Shown piece by piece: positions 7,588 through 14,665 of a stretch of DNA of 23,998 bases; position 1 is the stretch's first letter, and every line of letters starts with the position of its first letter. The stretch covers positions 1 to 23,998 of the forward strand of contig DAOUKM010000001.1 in the NCBI GenBank assembly GCA_034421295.1. The letters are read 5' to 3'. The position numbers and the translations under genes were made by a program. The notes below the pieces were generated by a model. It saw only the letters and a list, made by a program, of their open reading frames with translations, was not told where the DNA came from and made no database searches. Source of the DNA: CAUZIR01 sp034421295. Its GTDB lineage: Bacteria > Chloroflexota > Dehalococcoidia > Lucifugimonadales > UBA2962.

Positions 7588-8298
7588 ATGACGCCCCCCA
7601 CCGGAACGAGCATAGTCCACGGCGGAGGCCCCCAACTCGGTGCGGCCTGCTTCGACTTCGACGGCGTGATCGTTGACTCCGAGCCGATTCACCTGGAGTC
7701 AGAGAGGCTGGCGCTGGCAAGCAGGGGCATCGAATTTACACTGACCGACAAGGCCAGGTTCGTCGGTGGCACGGTGCGGGGGACGGCCGAGAGCATCTGT
7801 GAGCACTACGCGATTTCAGACGTCGACTCCTATTTCGCTGAGCGCCAGAGGGAATTCGCCCGCATGGTCCAGTCCGACCTGAGCCTGATGCCGGGCGCCC
7901 GGGAGGCCCTATCGCGGCTGCGCTCTGCAGGCGTGCCGCTGGCCCTGGTCAGCTCCGGCGATGACACTTATGTGAGGACCGCTCTCGGGAGGCACCGACT
8001 TGAGGACACCTTCAGTGTGCTGGTAACCCAACAGGACGTAGAAAGGCACAAGCCGGACCCGGAGCCCTACCTGAAGGCGGCGAAACTACTGGGCCTGGCA
8101 CCCCGGCAATGCGTTGCGGTGGAGGACTCTCCTACCGGTCTGGCGTCGGCGCGAGCGGCCGGCCTGCTTTGCATAGCGGTCCCCGGCCCTGCAACTGCGG
8201 AATGCGATCTATCCGCGGCCGACTTGCGCCTGGCCTCGCTGCACGGACTCGACTGGCAACTGATCTCCCGGCTGTTTGATAAGCCGGGTACGGACTAG
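7588..8298 (+). CDS. HAD superfamily phosphatase/phosphomutase (subfamily IA)
   Basis: A 236-residue haloacid dehalogenase-type hydrolase. Motif I is DFDGVIVDSE with nucleophile D23 and acid/base D25. Motif II Ser lies in LVSSG, motif III Lys in KPDPEPY, and motif IV in VEDSPTG. A helical cap of about 60 residues sits between motifs I and II, as in beta-phosphoglucomutase-like phosphatases. Such enzymes dephosphorylate small phosphate esters, occasionally acting as mutases. It follows amidohydrolase copy 3 by 52 nt on the same strand and could act on its product, but this is inference. The ATG at 7588 is the only good start near motif I; no strong ribosome-binding site precedes it. Confidence 0.85.
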   Translation: MTPPTGTSIVHGGGPQLGAACFDFDGVIVDSEPIHLESERLALASRGIEFTLTDKARFVGGTVRGTAESICEHYAISDVDSYFAERQREFARMVQSDLSLMPGAREALSRLRSAGVPLALVSSGDDTYVRTALGRHRLEDTFSVLVTQQDVERHKPDPEPYLKAAKLLGLAPRQCVAVEDSPTGLASARAAGLLCIAVPGPATAECDLSAADLRLASLHGLDWQLISRLFDKPGTD

Positions 8299-8351
8299 CG
8301 GAAGGTGTGCCGTGTCCGGCCGCCGGGCAACCGGACCTGGGGCCGGCCAGC

Positions 8352-8690
8352 CTAACGCTTTTCCTTGATGCGGGCGTGGCGCCCGTAGCGGCCCCTGAGA
8401 TAGTAGAGCCGTGCACGGCGGACGGCGCCTCGCCGAACAACCTTGACGGCCTCTACCGAAGGGGCGTACAGGTGGAAGGTGCGCTCAACCCCGATCTCGT
8501 GTGTGACCCGGCGCACGGTGAAGGTGGCGCTCGGCCCACCGCCTCTTCGCCGTATCACGACTCCCTCAAAGTCCTGGGTCCGCGTCCGGCCACCCTCGGT
8601 CACGCGCACGCTCACCCGGACCGTGTCGCCGGGGCCGAATTTTTCCACCCTGGGATTGGGCTCGACCTTTATCAGTTGCTGGGCTTCCAT
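8352..8690 (-). CDS. rplS: 50S ribosomal protein L19
   Basis: A 112-residue basic protein matching L19, a component of the 50S subunit at the 30S interface. Family features are FGPGDTVRV, TQDFEGVVI, FTVRR, GVERTFHLYAP and the C-terminal RRARLYYLRGRYGRHARIKE. The usual length is about 115. I chose the ATG at 8690 (MEAQQLIKVE), which matches the family N-terminus. A GTG at 8714 would add eight residues, and neither site has a strong Shine-Dalgarno. It lies 57 nt downstream of trmD on the same strand, the standard pairing. The preceding rpsP and rimM genes of the usual operon are absent here. Confidence 0.95.
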   Translation of the reverse strand: MEAQQLIKVEPNPRVEKFGPGDTVRVSVRVTEGGRTRTQDFEGVVIRRRGGGPSATFTVRRVTHEIGVERTFHLYAPSVEAVKVVRRGAVRRARLYYLRGRYGRHARIKEKR

Positions 8691-8747
8691 GTTCTTGCTT
8701 TGGGGACCGCGCACCGAATACCGGCGGCGGTCGGGGATCAGACCATG

Positions 8748-9488
8748 TTACCCGCGGTCGCCTAGCTCGTCCAGCACGCGGCGGTCCTCGTCGGACAGGC
8801 GGGCCGCGGCGAGCATGTCCGGCCTGCGGGCCAGCGTGCGGCTGAGCGACTCGCGCCTGCGCCACTGGGCCACGCGGGCATGATCACCGGACAGCAGGAC
8901 CTCGGGGGCGGACCAACCCCTGAAGGTGGCCGGACGAGTGTACTGGGGGAACTGCAGCAGTCCACTGGTGTGCGAATCGTCCTGCGTTGCCCCCTCGCTG
9001 CCCACCACCCCGGGGACGAGTCTCGACACGGCGTCGATGACTATGAGGGCCGCGAGCTCGCCGCCGCTGATCACGTAGTCCCCGACGCTGAGCTCGCGCG
9101 TGGCCAGATGCTGGCGCACCCTCTCATCCACGCCCTCGTAGCGTCCGCAGATCAGTACGAGTCGGTCCGCCCGCACCAGCTCCTCGGCGATCGACTGCTC
9201 AAACCTCTGGCCCTGGGGCGTCAGAAGCACTACCGGCGTCGCCTCGTCCACCTCGCCCCTCTCCCTGAGTTCATCCACGGCGGCGAACAGCGGCTCGGGC
9301 TTGAGCACCATGCCCGGGCCTCCACCGAACGGATAGTCGTCTACCGTCCCATGCCTGTCGGAGGCAAAGCGGCGAAAGTCGTGCCGCTCCACGGAGACCA
9401 GGCCGCCTGAAATGGCCCTTGCCAGGATACCTTCCGACAGCGGCCCGCCAAACATCGACGGGAACAGGGTGAGAACGTGGAACCGCAA
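8748..9488 (-). CDS. trmD: tRNA (guanine-N1)-methyltransferase TrmD
   Basis: Methylates G37 of tRNAs with G36, preventing +1 frameshifting, using S-adenosylmethionine bound in a trefoil knot. Landmarks: FHVLTLFPSMF at the N-terminus, FGGGPGMVLKPEP, LICGRYEGVDERV, the knot region SVGDYVISGGELAALIVIDA, and FPQYTRPATFRGW followed by VLLSGDHA. With TTG at 9488 the protein is 246 residues, the normal length, and starts one residue before the conserved strand. Longer in-frame starts (ATG near 9548) would overlap the mog gene and add unconserved sequence. No clear Shine-Dalgarno precedes the TTG. It sits 13 nt after mog and before rplS, so all three are probably co-transcribed. Confidence 0.94.
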   Translation of the reverse strand: MRFHVLTLFPSMFGGPLSEGILARAISGGLVSVERHDFRRFASDRHGTVDDYPFGGGPGMVLKPEPLFAAVDELRERGEVDEATPVVLLTPQGQRFEQSIAEELVRADRLVLICGRYEGVDERVRQHLATRELSVGDYVISGGELAALIVIDAVSRLVPGVVGSEGATQDDSHTSGLLQFPQYTRPATFRGWSAPEVLLSGDHARVAQWRRRESLSRTLARRPDMLAAARLSDEDRRVLDELGDRG

Positions 9489-9501
9489 CTGTACTGGCTG
9501 G

Positions 9502-10014
9502 TTAGTGGTGTGGGTGCCCGCTGCCGCCCCTGGCGATGTCGACCGCATGTCCGATGATCGGTCCAACGACCTCAAGCGCCTCGCGCACCCCCCGCGGGCT
9601 TCCGGGCAGGTTGATCACCAGACAACCTCTCCGCATTCCGGCCACCGCCCGGCTCAGCACCGCCATCCGCGTGCGGTCGGCCGTCCTTACCCTTATCGCC
9701 TCCGGAATGCCGGGTACCTCGTAATCGATCACCGACCTGGTGGCCTCCGGGGTCACGTCCCTGGGTCCGAGTCCGGTGCCGCCCGTGGTCAGTACGACGT
9801 CGACCAGCTCCCCATCGCACCAGGCAGTCAGCCTGTCCGAGATCTGGTCCGGCTCGTCCGGCACGATATCCCGGTCGGTCTCTACGTAGCCCAGGCCTGC
9901 CATTATCTCCGAGACAGCGTCTCCGGAAGCGTCGATGCGCTCTCCCCGTGACCCTGCGTCGCTGATGGTGAGGATTGCGAGGCGACGGGCCGGGCCGCCA
10001 CCGGATTCGGACAT
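9502..10014 (-). CDS. mog: Molybdopterin adenylyltransferase (MogA/MoaB family)
   Basis: A 170-residue protein of the MoCF-binding family that adenylylates molybdopterin before molybdenum insertion. Core motifs: LAILTISDAGS near the N-terminus, TTGGTGLGPRDVTPEAT (the molybdopterin-binding signature) and CLVINLPGSP. I start it at ATG 10014 (MSESGGG), just before the first strand; the frame extends 60 codons further upstream without family similarity. It is the first gene of a leftward trio with trmD and rplS, an odd place for a cofactor gene. It implies molybdoenzymes elsewhere in the genome. MogA and MoaB are hard to separate by eye; function is the same class. Confidence 0.9.
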   Translation of the reverse strand: MSESGGGPARRLAILTISDAGSRGERIDASGDAVSEIMAGLGYVETDRDIVPDEPDQISDRLTAWCDGELVDVVLTTGGTGLGPRDVTPEATRSVIDYEVPGIPEAIRVRTADRTRMAVLSRAVAGMRRGCLVINLPGSPRGVREALEVVGPIIGHAVDIARGGSGHPHH

Positions 10015-10261
10015 ATGATCTATTGGTCGATGTCTCAAAAGAGTTTTAAACTCGTTCGAAAAGTGCTTGTCTGAGCGTATCGCCTTTGAAAGACTTTTCT
10101 TCGACGGGCGCGGGGTCGTCCTGCGACGGGCCCACGGCCGGTGCATCTTAACATGACAAATCCTGGTGGAATGCCGGTATGGCCGGTTCGACACGTTGTC
10201 AGGTGGATTCTCGCGGGTGTCGCGGGCGGTCGCCCCTGAGCCCGGCGGAAGGTCGCCCCTA
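10015..10261. other. AT-rich divergent spacer between mog and rsmH
   Basis: This 247-nt spacer holds the leftward start signals for mog and rightward signals for rsmH. The part near mog (10030-10100) is notably AT-rich for this genome and contains a small palindrome, GAGTTT-T-AAACTC (10042-10054). I see no convincing -35/-10 pair and no mraZ gene or MraZ-type repeats before rsmH. Confidence 0.4.
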
Positions 10262-11188
10262 TTGACGGTCTTTCACACTCCGGTCCTCGGTCACGAGGTT
10301 GTTTCGGCCCTCGCCGTAAGGTCGGACGGCACTTACGTGGACTGCACCGTCGGCGAGGGCGGTCACGCGGCTATGATCCTGTCGGCTGTCGAGCCACCGC
10401 CGAGGTTGCTGGGAATCGATCTTGACGCGGACGCCCTTCGCACGGCTCGAGCTCGGCTGTCCGGATTCGAGGCCGAGTTGTCCCTGGTCCAGGGAAACTA
10501 TGGAGATGTGGGAGATCTGGCCGCCGCAGCGGGGTTCGAGGCCGCCGATGGGATCATCATCGACGCGGGTGTCTCCTCATTTCAGCTGGAGAGCCCGGAC
10601 CGGGGATTCAGCTTCAGGCGGGAGGAACAGCTCGACATGCGGTTCGACCGGCGCCAGGCCCGATCGGCCTCCGATCTGGTCAACAGGGCTCCCGCTTCCG
10701 AACTGGCGGAACTGATCCGCTCGCTGGGCGAGGAGACGCGCTACCGCCGTATCGCATCGGCGATCGTGGCAGCCAGGCCGATCGAGACGACGACCGAACT
10801 TGCGGCCGTGGTGGTCGGTGCGCTCGGGGGGCGCCATCGCAGGATCCACCCGGCCACCCGCACGTTTCAGGCCCTGCGGATGTCCGTCAACGGCGAACTC
10901 GACAACCTGCGGTCGGGTCTGGAGCAGTCCTCCGCCCTCCTGGCGCCCGGAGGGAGGCTCGCGGTAATCGCGTACCACTCACTGGAGGACCGCCTGGTCA
11001 AGCGCTTTATGGCCGCTGAAAGCAGGGACTGCATCTGCCCCCTCGAGGTGGCCCTCTGTGAATGCAGGCACCGGCCATCGCTGAAACGGGTCAACAGGAA
11101 AGTAATGAAGGCAAGTCAACAAGAGATCAGGGCAAACCCTCGGAGCCGCAGCGCGCGGATGAGGGTTGCAGAGAGACTAGCTGTCTAG
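10262..11188 (+). CDS. rsmH: 16S rRNA (cytosine(1402)-N(4))-methyltransferase RsmH
   Basis: Methylates N4 of C1402 in 16S rRNA, in the decoding centre. Motifs: FHTPVL at the N-terminus, YVDCTVGEGGH (SAM site), GIDLDADAL, DAGVSSFQLESPDRGFSF, LDMRFD and the C-terminal YHSLEDRLVKRF. TTG 10262 has GGAAGG 8 nt upstream and gives 308 residues, the family norm. Upstream in-frame GTG 10217 and ATG 10166 would add 15 and 32 unconserved residues and remain possible. In most bacteria rsmH lies in the division/cell-wall cluster between mraZ and ftsL. Here it is followed 65 nt later directly by ftsA, with no ftsL, ftsI, mraY or mur gene between. Confidence 0.93.
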   Translation: MTVFHTPVLGHEVVSALAVRSDGTYVDCTVGEGGHAAMILSAVEPPPRLLGIDLDADALRTARARLSGFEAELSLVQGNYGDVGDLAAAAGFEAADGIIIDAGVSSFQLESPDRGFSFRREEQLDMRFDRRQARSASDLVNRAPASELAELIRSLGEETRYRRIASAIVAARPIETTTELAAVVVGALGGRHRRIHPATRTFQALRMSVNGELDNLRSGLEQSSALLAPGGRLAVIAYHSLEDRLVKRFMAAESRDCICPLEVALCECRHRPSLKRVNRKVMKASQQEIRANPRSRSARMRVAERLAV

Positions 11189-11253
11189 GACGAAACCCGG
11201 CCGAGAGAGCCGAGCAATGCGTTTAGCGCCTCTGCGCTGCGGAGTGTAAAGAG

Positions 11254-12534
11254 ATGAAAGAGTCGGAGATCTTAACCGCCATCGATGTGGGCACGACAAA
11301 GATCCTTGCCGTGGTCGCCGCCGTAGACGATTCGGCCGAGCCCACGGTCCTTGCCCACGCGGTGGTCCCCTGCAAGGGCCTCAGCCGAGGCAATGTCGAG
11401 AACGTGGCCAAGACGACCGATGCAGTCCGGGCCGCACTCGACCGTCTGGAGTCGGATGCCGGGGTCGACATACATTCCGCCTACGTGGGCGTAACCGGCG
11501 CCCACGTCTCCTACGAGAACCGCAGAGACCCCATACGTGGCGTCGGCACTGTCGGCGTTATTACGCCGGAGGAGCTCGCCGCGGACATCTCCAGCAGGTC
11601 CGCCGGACCGGGTTCCAAACGGCAGCTCGTGCACGCGGTGCCGATTTCCTACACGGTTGACGGCGAGGAGGGTATCCGCAATCCGGTGGGAATGCACAGC
11701 AGTTCGGTCGAGGTTGACACGCATATGATCACCGCCGACCGCGCCAGGCTCGGCAAACTTACCCGTGCGGTCCAGAATGCGGGTATCGAGGTCGACGCCC
11801 TGGTGATGGAACCGCTCGCCAGCGGGCTGTCAGTGCTGAGCACTGAGGAGAGGGAACAGGGCGCCCTGATGATCGACATCGGGGGTGGCACCAGCGACGT
11901 CGTGGTCTTCAGCGGAGGACGACTCTGCTACACGGGGGTGGTCCCGGTCGGCGGTTTCCAGTTCACCAACGACGTATGCATCACCTACAACGTTGAGTAC
12001 GAGGCCGCGGAGCGGGCCAAGCTGGAGCACGGGCACACCGAGCCCGGCGCCGTCGACGCGGCCCTGACGTTGAGCCTGCCCCTTCGCGACAGGCCGGCCC
12101 AGGTGACCGTGCCGGCGCGCGAGCTGGCGCAGCTGTTCCGAGAGAGGGCTGTGGAGCTGGCGAAGATGGTACATATCAAGCTGGAGGAGGCCGATGCCGC
12201 CTACATGACCTCCACCAAGATCGTCCTGACAGGAGGGGCGTCCGAGCTGCCCGGGATGGCGAACATATTCCAGAGGCAACTCGGTCGAGCCGTGCGGCTT
12301 GGAGCCCCGATGCGTTCCGACTCGTTGGTAGGCCTTAAGGATCCTGCACACGCAACCGGCGTCGGGATACTGATCTGGGCCTCCTCGCATCACGATGCGG
12401 GCCTGCCGGCGCGCAGGAACGGGCGCAGCCGTGGCGGGAGGCGCAGGACGAACGGTGCAGGAACGGGAATTGGACGGTACTTCCGCGGACTGATGCCGTG
12501 GACCTCGGCCGGGCACAGTCAAAGCCGAGCCTAG
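11254..12534 (+). CDS. ftsA: Cell division protein FtsA
   Basis: Actin-like ATPase of 426 residues that tethers FtsZ filaments to the membrane. ATP-site motifs: AIDVGTTKILAVV near the N-terminus (phosphate 1), MIDIGGGTSDVVVF (phosphate 2) and IVLTGGASELPG (adenosine motif). The 1C domain lies between them (VGVTGAHVSY to the NPVGMHSSSVEV region). After ~385 the tail is Arg/Gly-rich and then IGRYFRGLMPW, a plausible amphipathic membrane-targeting helix, though it sits about ten residues short of the C-terminus instead of at it. ATG 11254 directly precedes the first strand. FtsZ follows after 45 nt, so the two are probably one transcript. Lack of septal murein genes alongside is discussed in findings. 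Confidence 0.95.
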   Translation: MKESEILTAIDVGTTKILAVVAAVDDSAEPTVLAHAVVPCKGLSRGNVENVAKTTDAVRAALDRLESDAGVDIHSAYVGVTGAHVSYENRRDPIRGVGTVGVITPEELAADISSRSAGPGSKRQLVHAVPISYTVDGEEGIRNPVGMHSSSVEVDTHMITADRARLGKLTRAVQNAGIEVDALVMEPLASGLSVLSTEEREQGALMIDIGGGTSDVVVFSGGRLCYTGVVPVGGFQFTNDVCITYNVEYEAAERAKLEHGHTEPGAVDAALTLSLPLRDRPAQVTVPARELAQLFRERAVELAKMVHIKLEEADAAYMTSTKIVLTGGASELPGMANIFQRQLGRAVRLGAPMRSDSLVGLKDPAHATGVGILIWASSHHDAGLPARRNGRSRGGRRRTNGAGTGIGRYFRGLMPWTSAGHSQSRA

Positions 12535-12579
12535 CAAACAACAAATATGCGAAGAGCTGACAAGCCAGGAGGAAGCTAG

Positions 12580-13689
12580 ATGGTCGTCACCAAGAGGGAG
12601 CCGGACGGGATCACCAGGATCCGGGTTGTGGGTGTAGGCGGAGGCGGTTCGAATGCCGTATCGCGAATGTTCCGGGAGCGAATTACCGGCATCGAATACC
12701 AGGTCATCAACACCGACACGCAGGCGCTGCTTAGCTGCGATGTCCCGATGAAGATATCCATAGGGGATGATCTGACGGGTGGCAAGGGAGTGGGAGGCGA
12801 CCCGGACCTTGGCGCGCGTGCCGCAGAGGAGAGCAGGGACGAGATTTACGAGGCGGTCCGCGACGCGGACATGGTCTTCGTGGGCGCGGGCATGGGAGGC
12901 GGCACCGGCACGGGGGCATCGTCGGTAATCGCCGAGATCGTTAAGGAGACCGGCGCCCTGACGGTCGGCGTAGTAACAAGGCCCTTCGCCTTCGAGGGAA
13001 TCCGCAGGGCCAAGCAGGCCGACGATGGGATCAGGAAGCTCAAGGAGACAGTGGACACCCTTCTGGTCATCCCTAACGAGCGCCTCCACGTGATCTGCGA
13101 GGAGGAGGTAACCGCCGGCAACGCCTTCAAGATAGCCGACGACGTCCTCAGGCTCGCCGTCCAGTCGATCGCCGAACTGGTCACCGTGCCCGGCGAGATC
13201 AATCTGGACTTCGCCGATGTCCAGACCATCATGCGCAATGCGGGACCGGCCTGGATGTCGATCGGCTTCGGATGCGGCGAAAACCGGGCCCAGGAGGCGG
13301 CCCAGCAGGCCATATCCAATCCGCTTCTGGACTTTACGATCGACGGGGCAACGGGTGTGCTTTTCAACATCACGGGTGGAAGCGACCTCAAGCTCTCCGA
13401 ACTCCACTCGGCCGCAGAGGTCTTACAGAGGGTGGTCGACCCGGACGCGAACATCATATTCGGCATGGCGACCGACCTGAAGATGGAGAACGAGATCAAG
13501 CTCACGGTCGTGGCGACCGGCTTCCCCACCGCCGGATCGGAGGTGGCTGACGGAGAGCGTGTCAACAAGATTCTCAGGGATGCCCTGAGCGGCGAGAGCT
13601 CGGACATCGACATCCCGCCGTTCCTGCGACGCATCACCAGAGCGCATTCGGCATCCGAGATAGCGGCCAGGTCGGAGGTGCCAGTCTAG
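12580..13689 (+). CDS. ftsZ: Cell division protein FtsZ
   Basis: Tubulin-like GTPase, 369 residues, that polymerises into the division ring. The N-terminal VVGVGGGGSNAVSRM, the tubulin signature AGMGGGTGTGASSVIAEI and the T7-loop region LDFADVQTIM (Asp residues for GTP hydrolysis) are intact. The conserved C-terminal peptide that binds FtsA is visible as DIDIPPFLRR at 342-351. Only about 26 residues separate it from the globular end (TVVATGF at 309-315), much less than the usual disordered linker, and 18 residues follow it. AGGAGG stands about 8 nt before ATG 12580, a strong ribosome-binding site. A terminator follows immediately, closing the rsmH-ftsA-ftsZ unit. Confidence 0.97.
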   Translation: MVVTKREPDGITRIRVVGVGGGGSNAVSRMFRERITGIEYQVINTDTQALLSCDVPMKISIGDDLTGGKGVGGDPDLGARAAEESRDEIYEAVRDADMVFVGAGMGGGTGTGASSVIAEIVKETGALTVGVVTRPFAFEGIRRAKQADDGIRKLKETVDTLLVIPNERLHVICEEEVTAGNAFKIADDVLRLAVQSIAELVTVPGEINLDFADVQTIMRNAGPAWMSIGFGCGENRAQEAAQQAISNPLLDFTIDGATGVLFNITGGSDLKLSELHSAAEVLQRVVDPDANIIFGMATDLKMENEIKLTVVATGFPTAGSEVADGERVNKILRDALSGESSDIDIPPFLRRITRAHSASEIAARSEVPV

Positions 13690-13717
13690 CCCTTAAGCGA
13701 CGGTCTCATCCGTTCAC

Positions 13718-13757
13718 AAGAGCCGGCCCGGGGTGATCACCGGGCCGGCTCTTTTTT
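13718..13757 (+). terminator. Rho-independent terminator after ftsZ
   Basis: AAGAGCCGGCCCGG (13718-13731) pairs with CCGGGCCGGCTCTT (13740-13753) over an 8-nt loop, running into six T residues (13752-13757). It lies 28 nt after the ftsZ stop. Confidence 0.93.
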
Positions 13758-13884
13758 CGTGCCGAAGCCGCCACGGGTCTACAGAGCCTTTTCCACATGT
13801 TGGCCCTCATCTCCACCCCGAAAACGGCGATTATAGTCTCCTATCACAGTTCCTAACCTTGTATTGGAATCGTCCAAAATTTCG

Positions 13885-13913
13885 TTGACAAGCACTATAT
13901 GTAGTGGTAGCGT
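13885..13913 (+). promoter_or_regulatory. nrdR promoter
   Basis: TTGACA (13885-13890), a perfect -35, is followed after 17 bp by TAGCGT (13908-13913), a weak -10. The first NrdR box fills the spacer, so a bound repressor would block RNA polymerase. Start of transcription would be near 13920, about 36 nt before the nrdR ATG. Confidence 0.55.
13893..13906 (+). promoter_or_regulatory. NrdR box 1
   Basis: CACTATATGTAGTG is a near-perfect match to the palindromic NrdR-box consensus (acaCWATATATWGTGt), with inverted arms CACTA/TAGTG. It lies between the -35 and -10 elements of the nrdR promoter. Confidence 0.75.
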
Positions 13914-13923
13914 GTGTTGCCCG

Positions 13924-13937
13924 CACGATTGATTGTG
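13924..13937 (+). promoter_or_regulatory. NrdR box 2
   Basis: CACGATTGATTGTG is a weaker copy of the same palindrome (CAC/GTG ends and both AT steps kept). Its start is 31 bp from that of box 1, the three-turn spacing typical of paired NrdR boxes. It falls in the untranslated leader of nrdR. Confidence 0.6.
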
Positions 13938-13955
13938 CCCTGAATACTGCAAAAA

Positions 13956-14516
13956 ATGCTTTGTACCTACTGTGATGGCGATAGATCCAAGGTTATCGAT
14001 TCCCGGGACTCCGGAGATGGGATCCGGCGTCGCCGAGAGTGCCTGATCTGCAATCGGCGGTACACCACCATGGAGCGGGTTCAGACCCGATCGCTCATGG
14101 TGGTCAAGCAGGATGAGAGGCGGGAGGACTTCAGCAGGGACAAGCTTCTGGCCAGTCTTAACAAGGCCTGTGCCAAAAGACCTCTGCCCATAGGAACCGT
14201 CGCCAAGGTCGCAGAAGAGATAGAGTCGGCCCTGGTCGAGTCCGGCAGGGCCGAGGTTCCCTCCCAGGCTATCGGCGAACTGGTCATGGATCGACTCAAG
14301 GGAGTCGACAGGGTCGCCTACATCAGATACGCGAGCGTGTACAGGGACTTTAAGGATCTGGAGGACTTCAAGCTGGAGGTGGACGCCCTCCTTGAACCTC
14401 CGGCCAGCCAGCCCGAGCCGAGTCCTCAGCTCTCGTTCCTGGAGGACGAGCCTTCCTTCTTTCCGCAGCGCAGGCGGCGGGGTCGACCTCGTCGCAGGCC
14501 CCTGCCGACGCGCTGA
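13956..14516 (+). CDS. nrdR: Transcriptional repressor NrdR
   Basis: A nucleotide-sensing repressor of ribonucleotide reductase genes. The N-terminal zinc ribbon has C3/C6 and C29/C32, with VIDSRDSGDGIRRRREC between, two residues shorter in the linker than many homologues. An ATP-cone domain follows (VVKQDERREDFSRDKL through IRYASVYRDFKDLEDF). NrdR is usually 150-160 residues; this one is 186, with an acidic then strongly basic C-terminal tail (RRRRGRPRRR near 174-183). The ATG at 13956 puts C3 in its normal place; there is no clear Shine-Dalgarno. Two NrdR boxes lie directly upstream and nrdJ follows 149 nt downstream, indicating autoregulation and control of nrdJ. Confidence 0.95.
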   Translation: MLCTYCDGDRSKVIDSRDSGDGIRRRRECLICNRRYTTMERVQTRSLMVVKQDERREDFSRDKLLASLNKACAKRPLPIGTVAKVAEEIESALVESGRAEVPSQAIGELVMDRLKGVDRVAYIRYASVYRDFKDLEDFKLEVDALLEPPASQPEPSPQLSFLEDEPSFFPQRRRRGRPRRRPLPTR

Positions 14517-14566
14517 GCCGGCATGAGCCTGCCTGCAATCGACCAACTGGATAGCATTGCCAAGTT

Positions 14567-14587
14567 TGGGCGCCTGGTTTCGGCGCC
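14567..14587 (+). other. Hairpin in the nrdR-nrdJ spacer
   Basis: GGGCGCC and GGCGCCC form a 7-bp perfect stem with a 7-nt loop, not followed by a T-run. It may moderate read-through from nrdR into nrdJ or stabilise the nrdJ 5' end. I looked for cobalamin-riboswitch landmarks in this 149-nt spacer and did not find a convincing set. Confidence 0.4.
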
Positions 14588-14665
14588 CCGGTAGAAGTTA
14601 ATCGGCCGCAGCCGTTGACCGGGAGATAGTCCGGCCAGGCGCGGGATACGAAAAGGGGGCAGTTA

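Noticed and set aside
6369..7613. 414-codon open frame on the reverse strand
   Set aside because: Antisense to the third amidohydrolase gene, whose motifs are unambiguous; the reverse translation shows no domain features.
8314..8336. Hairpin GTCCGG/CCGGAC between the HAD gene and rplS as a bidirectional terminator
   Set aside because: Only six pairs, an 11-nt loop and no T-run on either side; too weak in GC-rich DNA.
11830..13407. 525-codon open frame on the reverse strand
   Set aside because: It lies entirely opposite ftsA and ftsZ, has no recognisable motif, and is the kind of long antisense frame expected from GC-rich codon bias.
14517..14665. Possible cobalamin riboswitch before nrdJ
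   Set aside because: A B12-dependent enzyme made this worth checking, but the spacer is only 149 nt and I could not find a convincing set of conserved riboswitch boxes; only a simple hairpin is visible.
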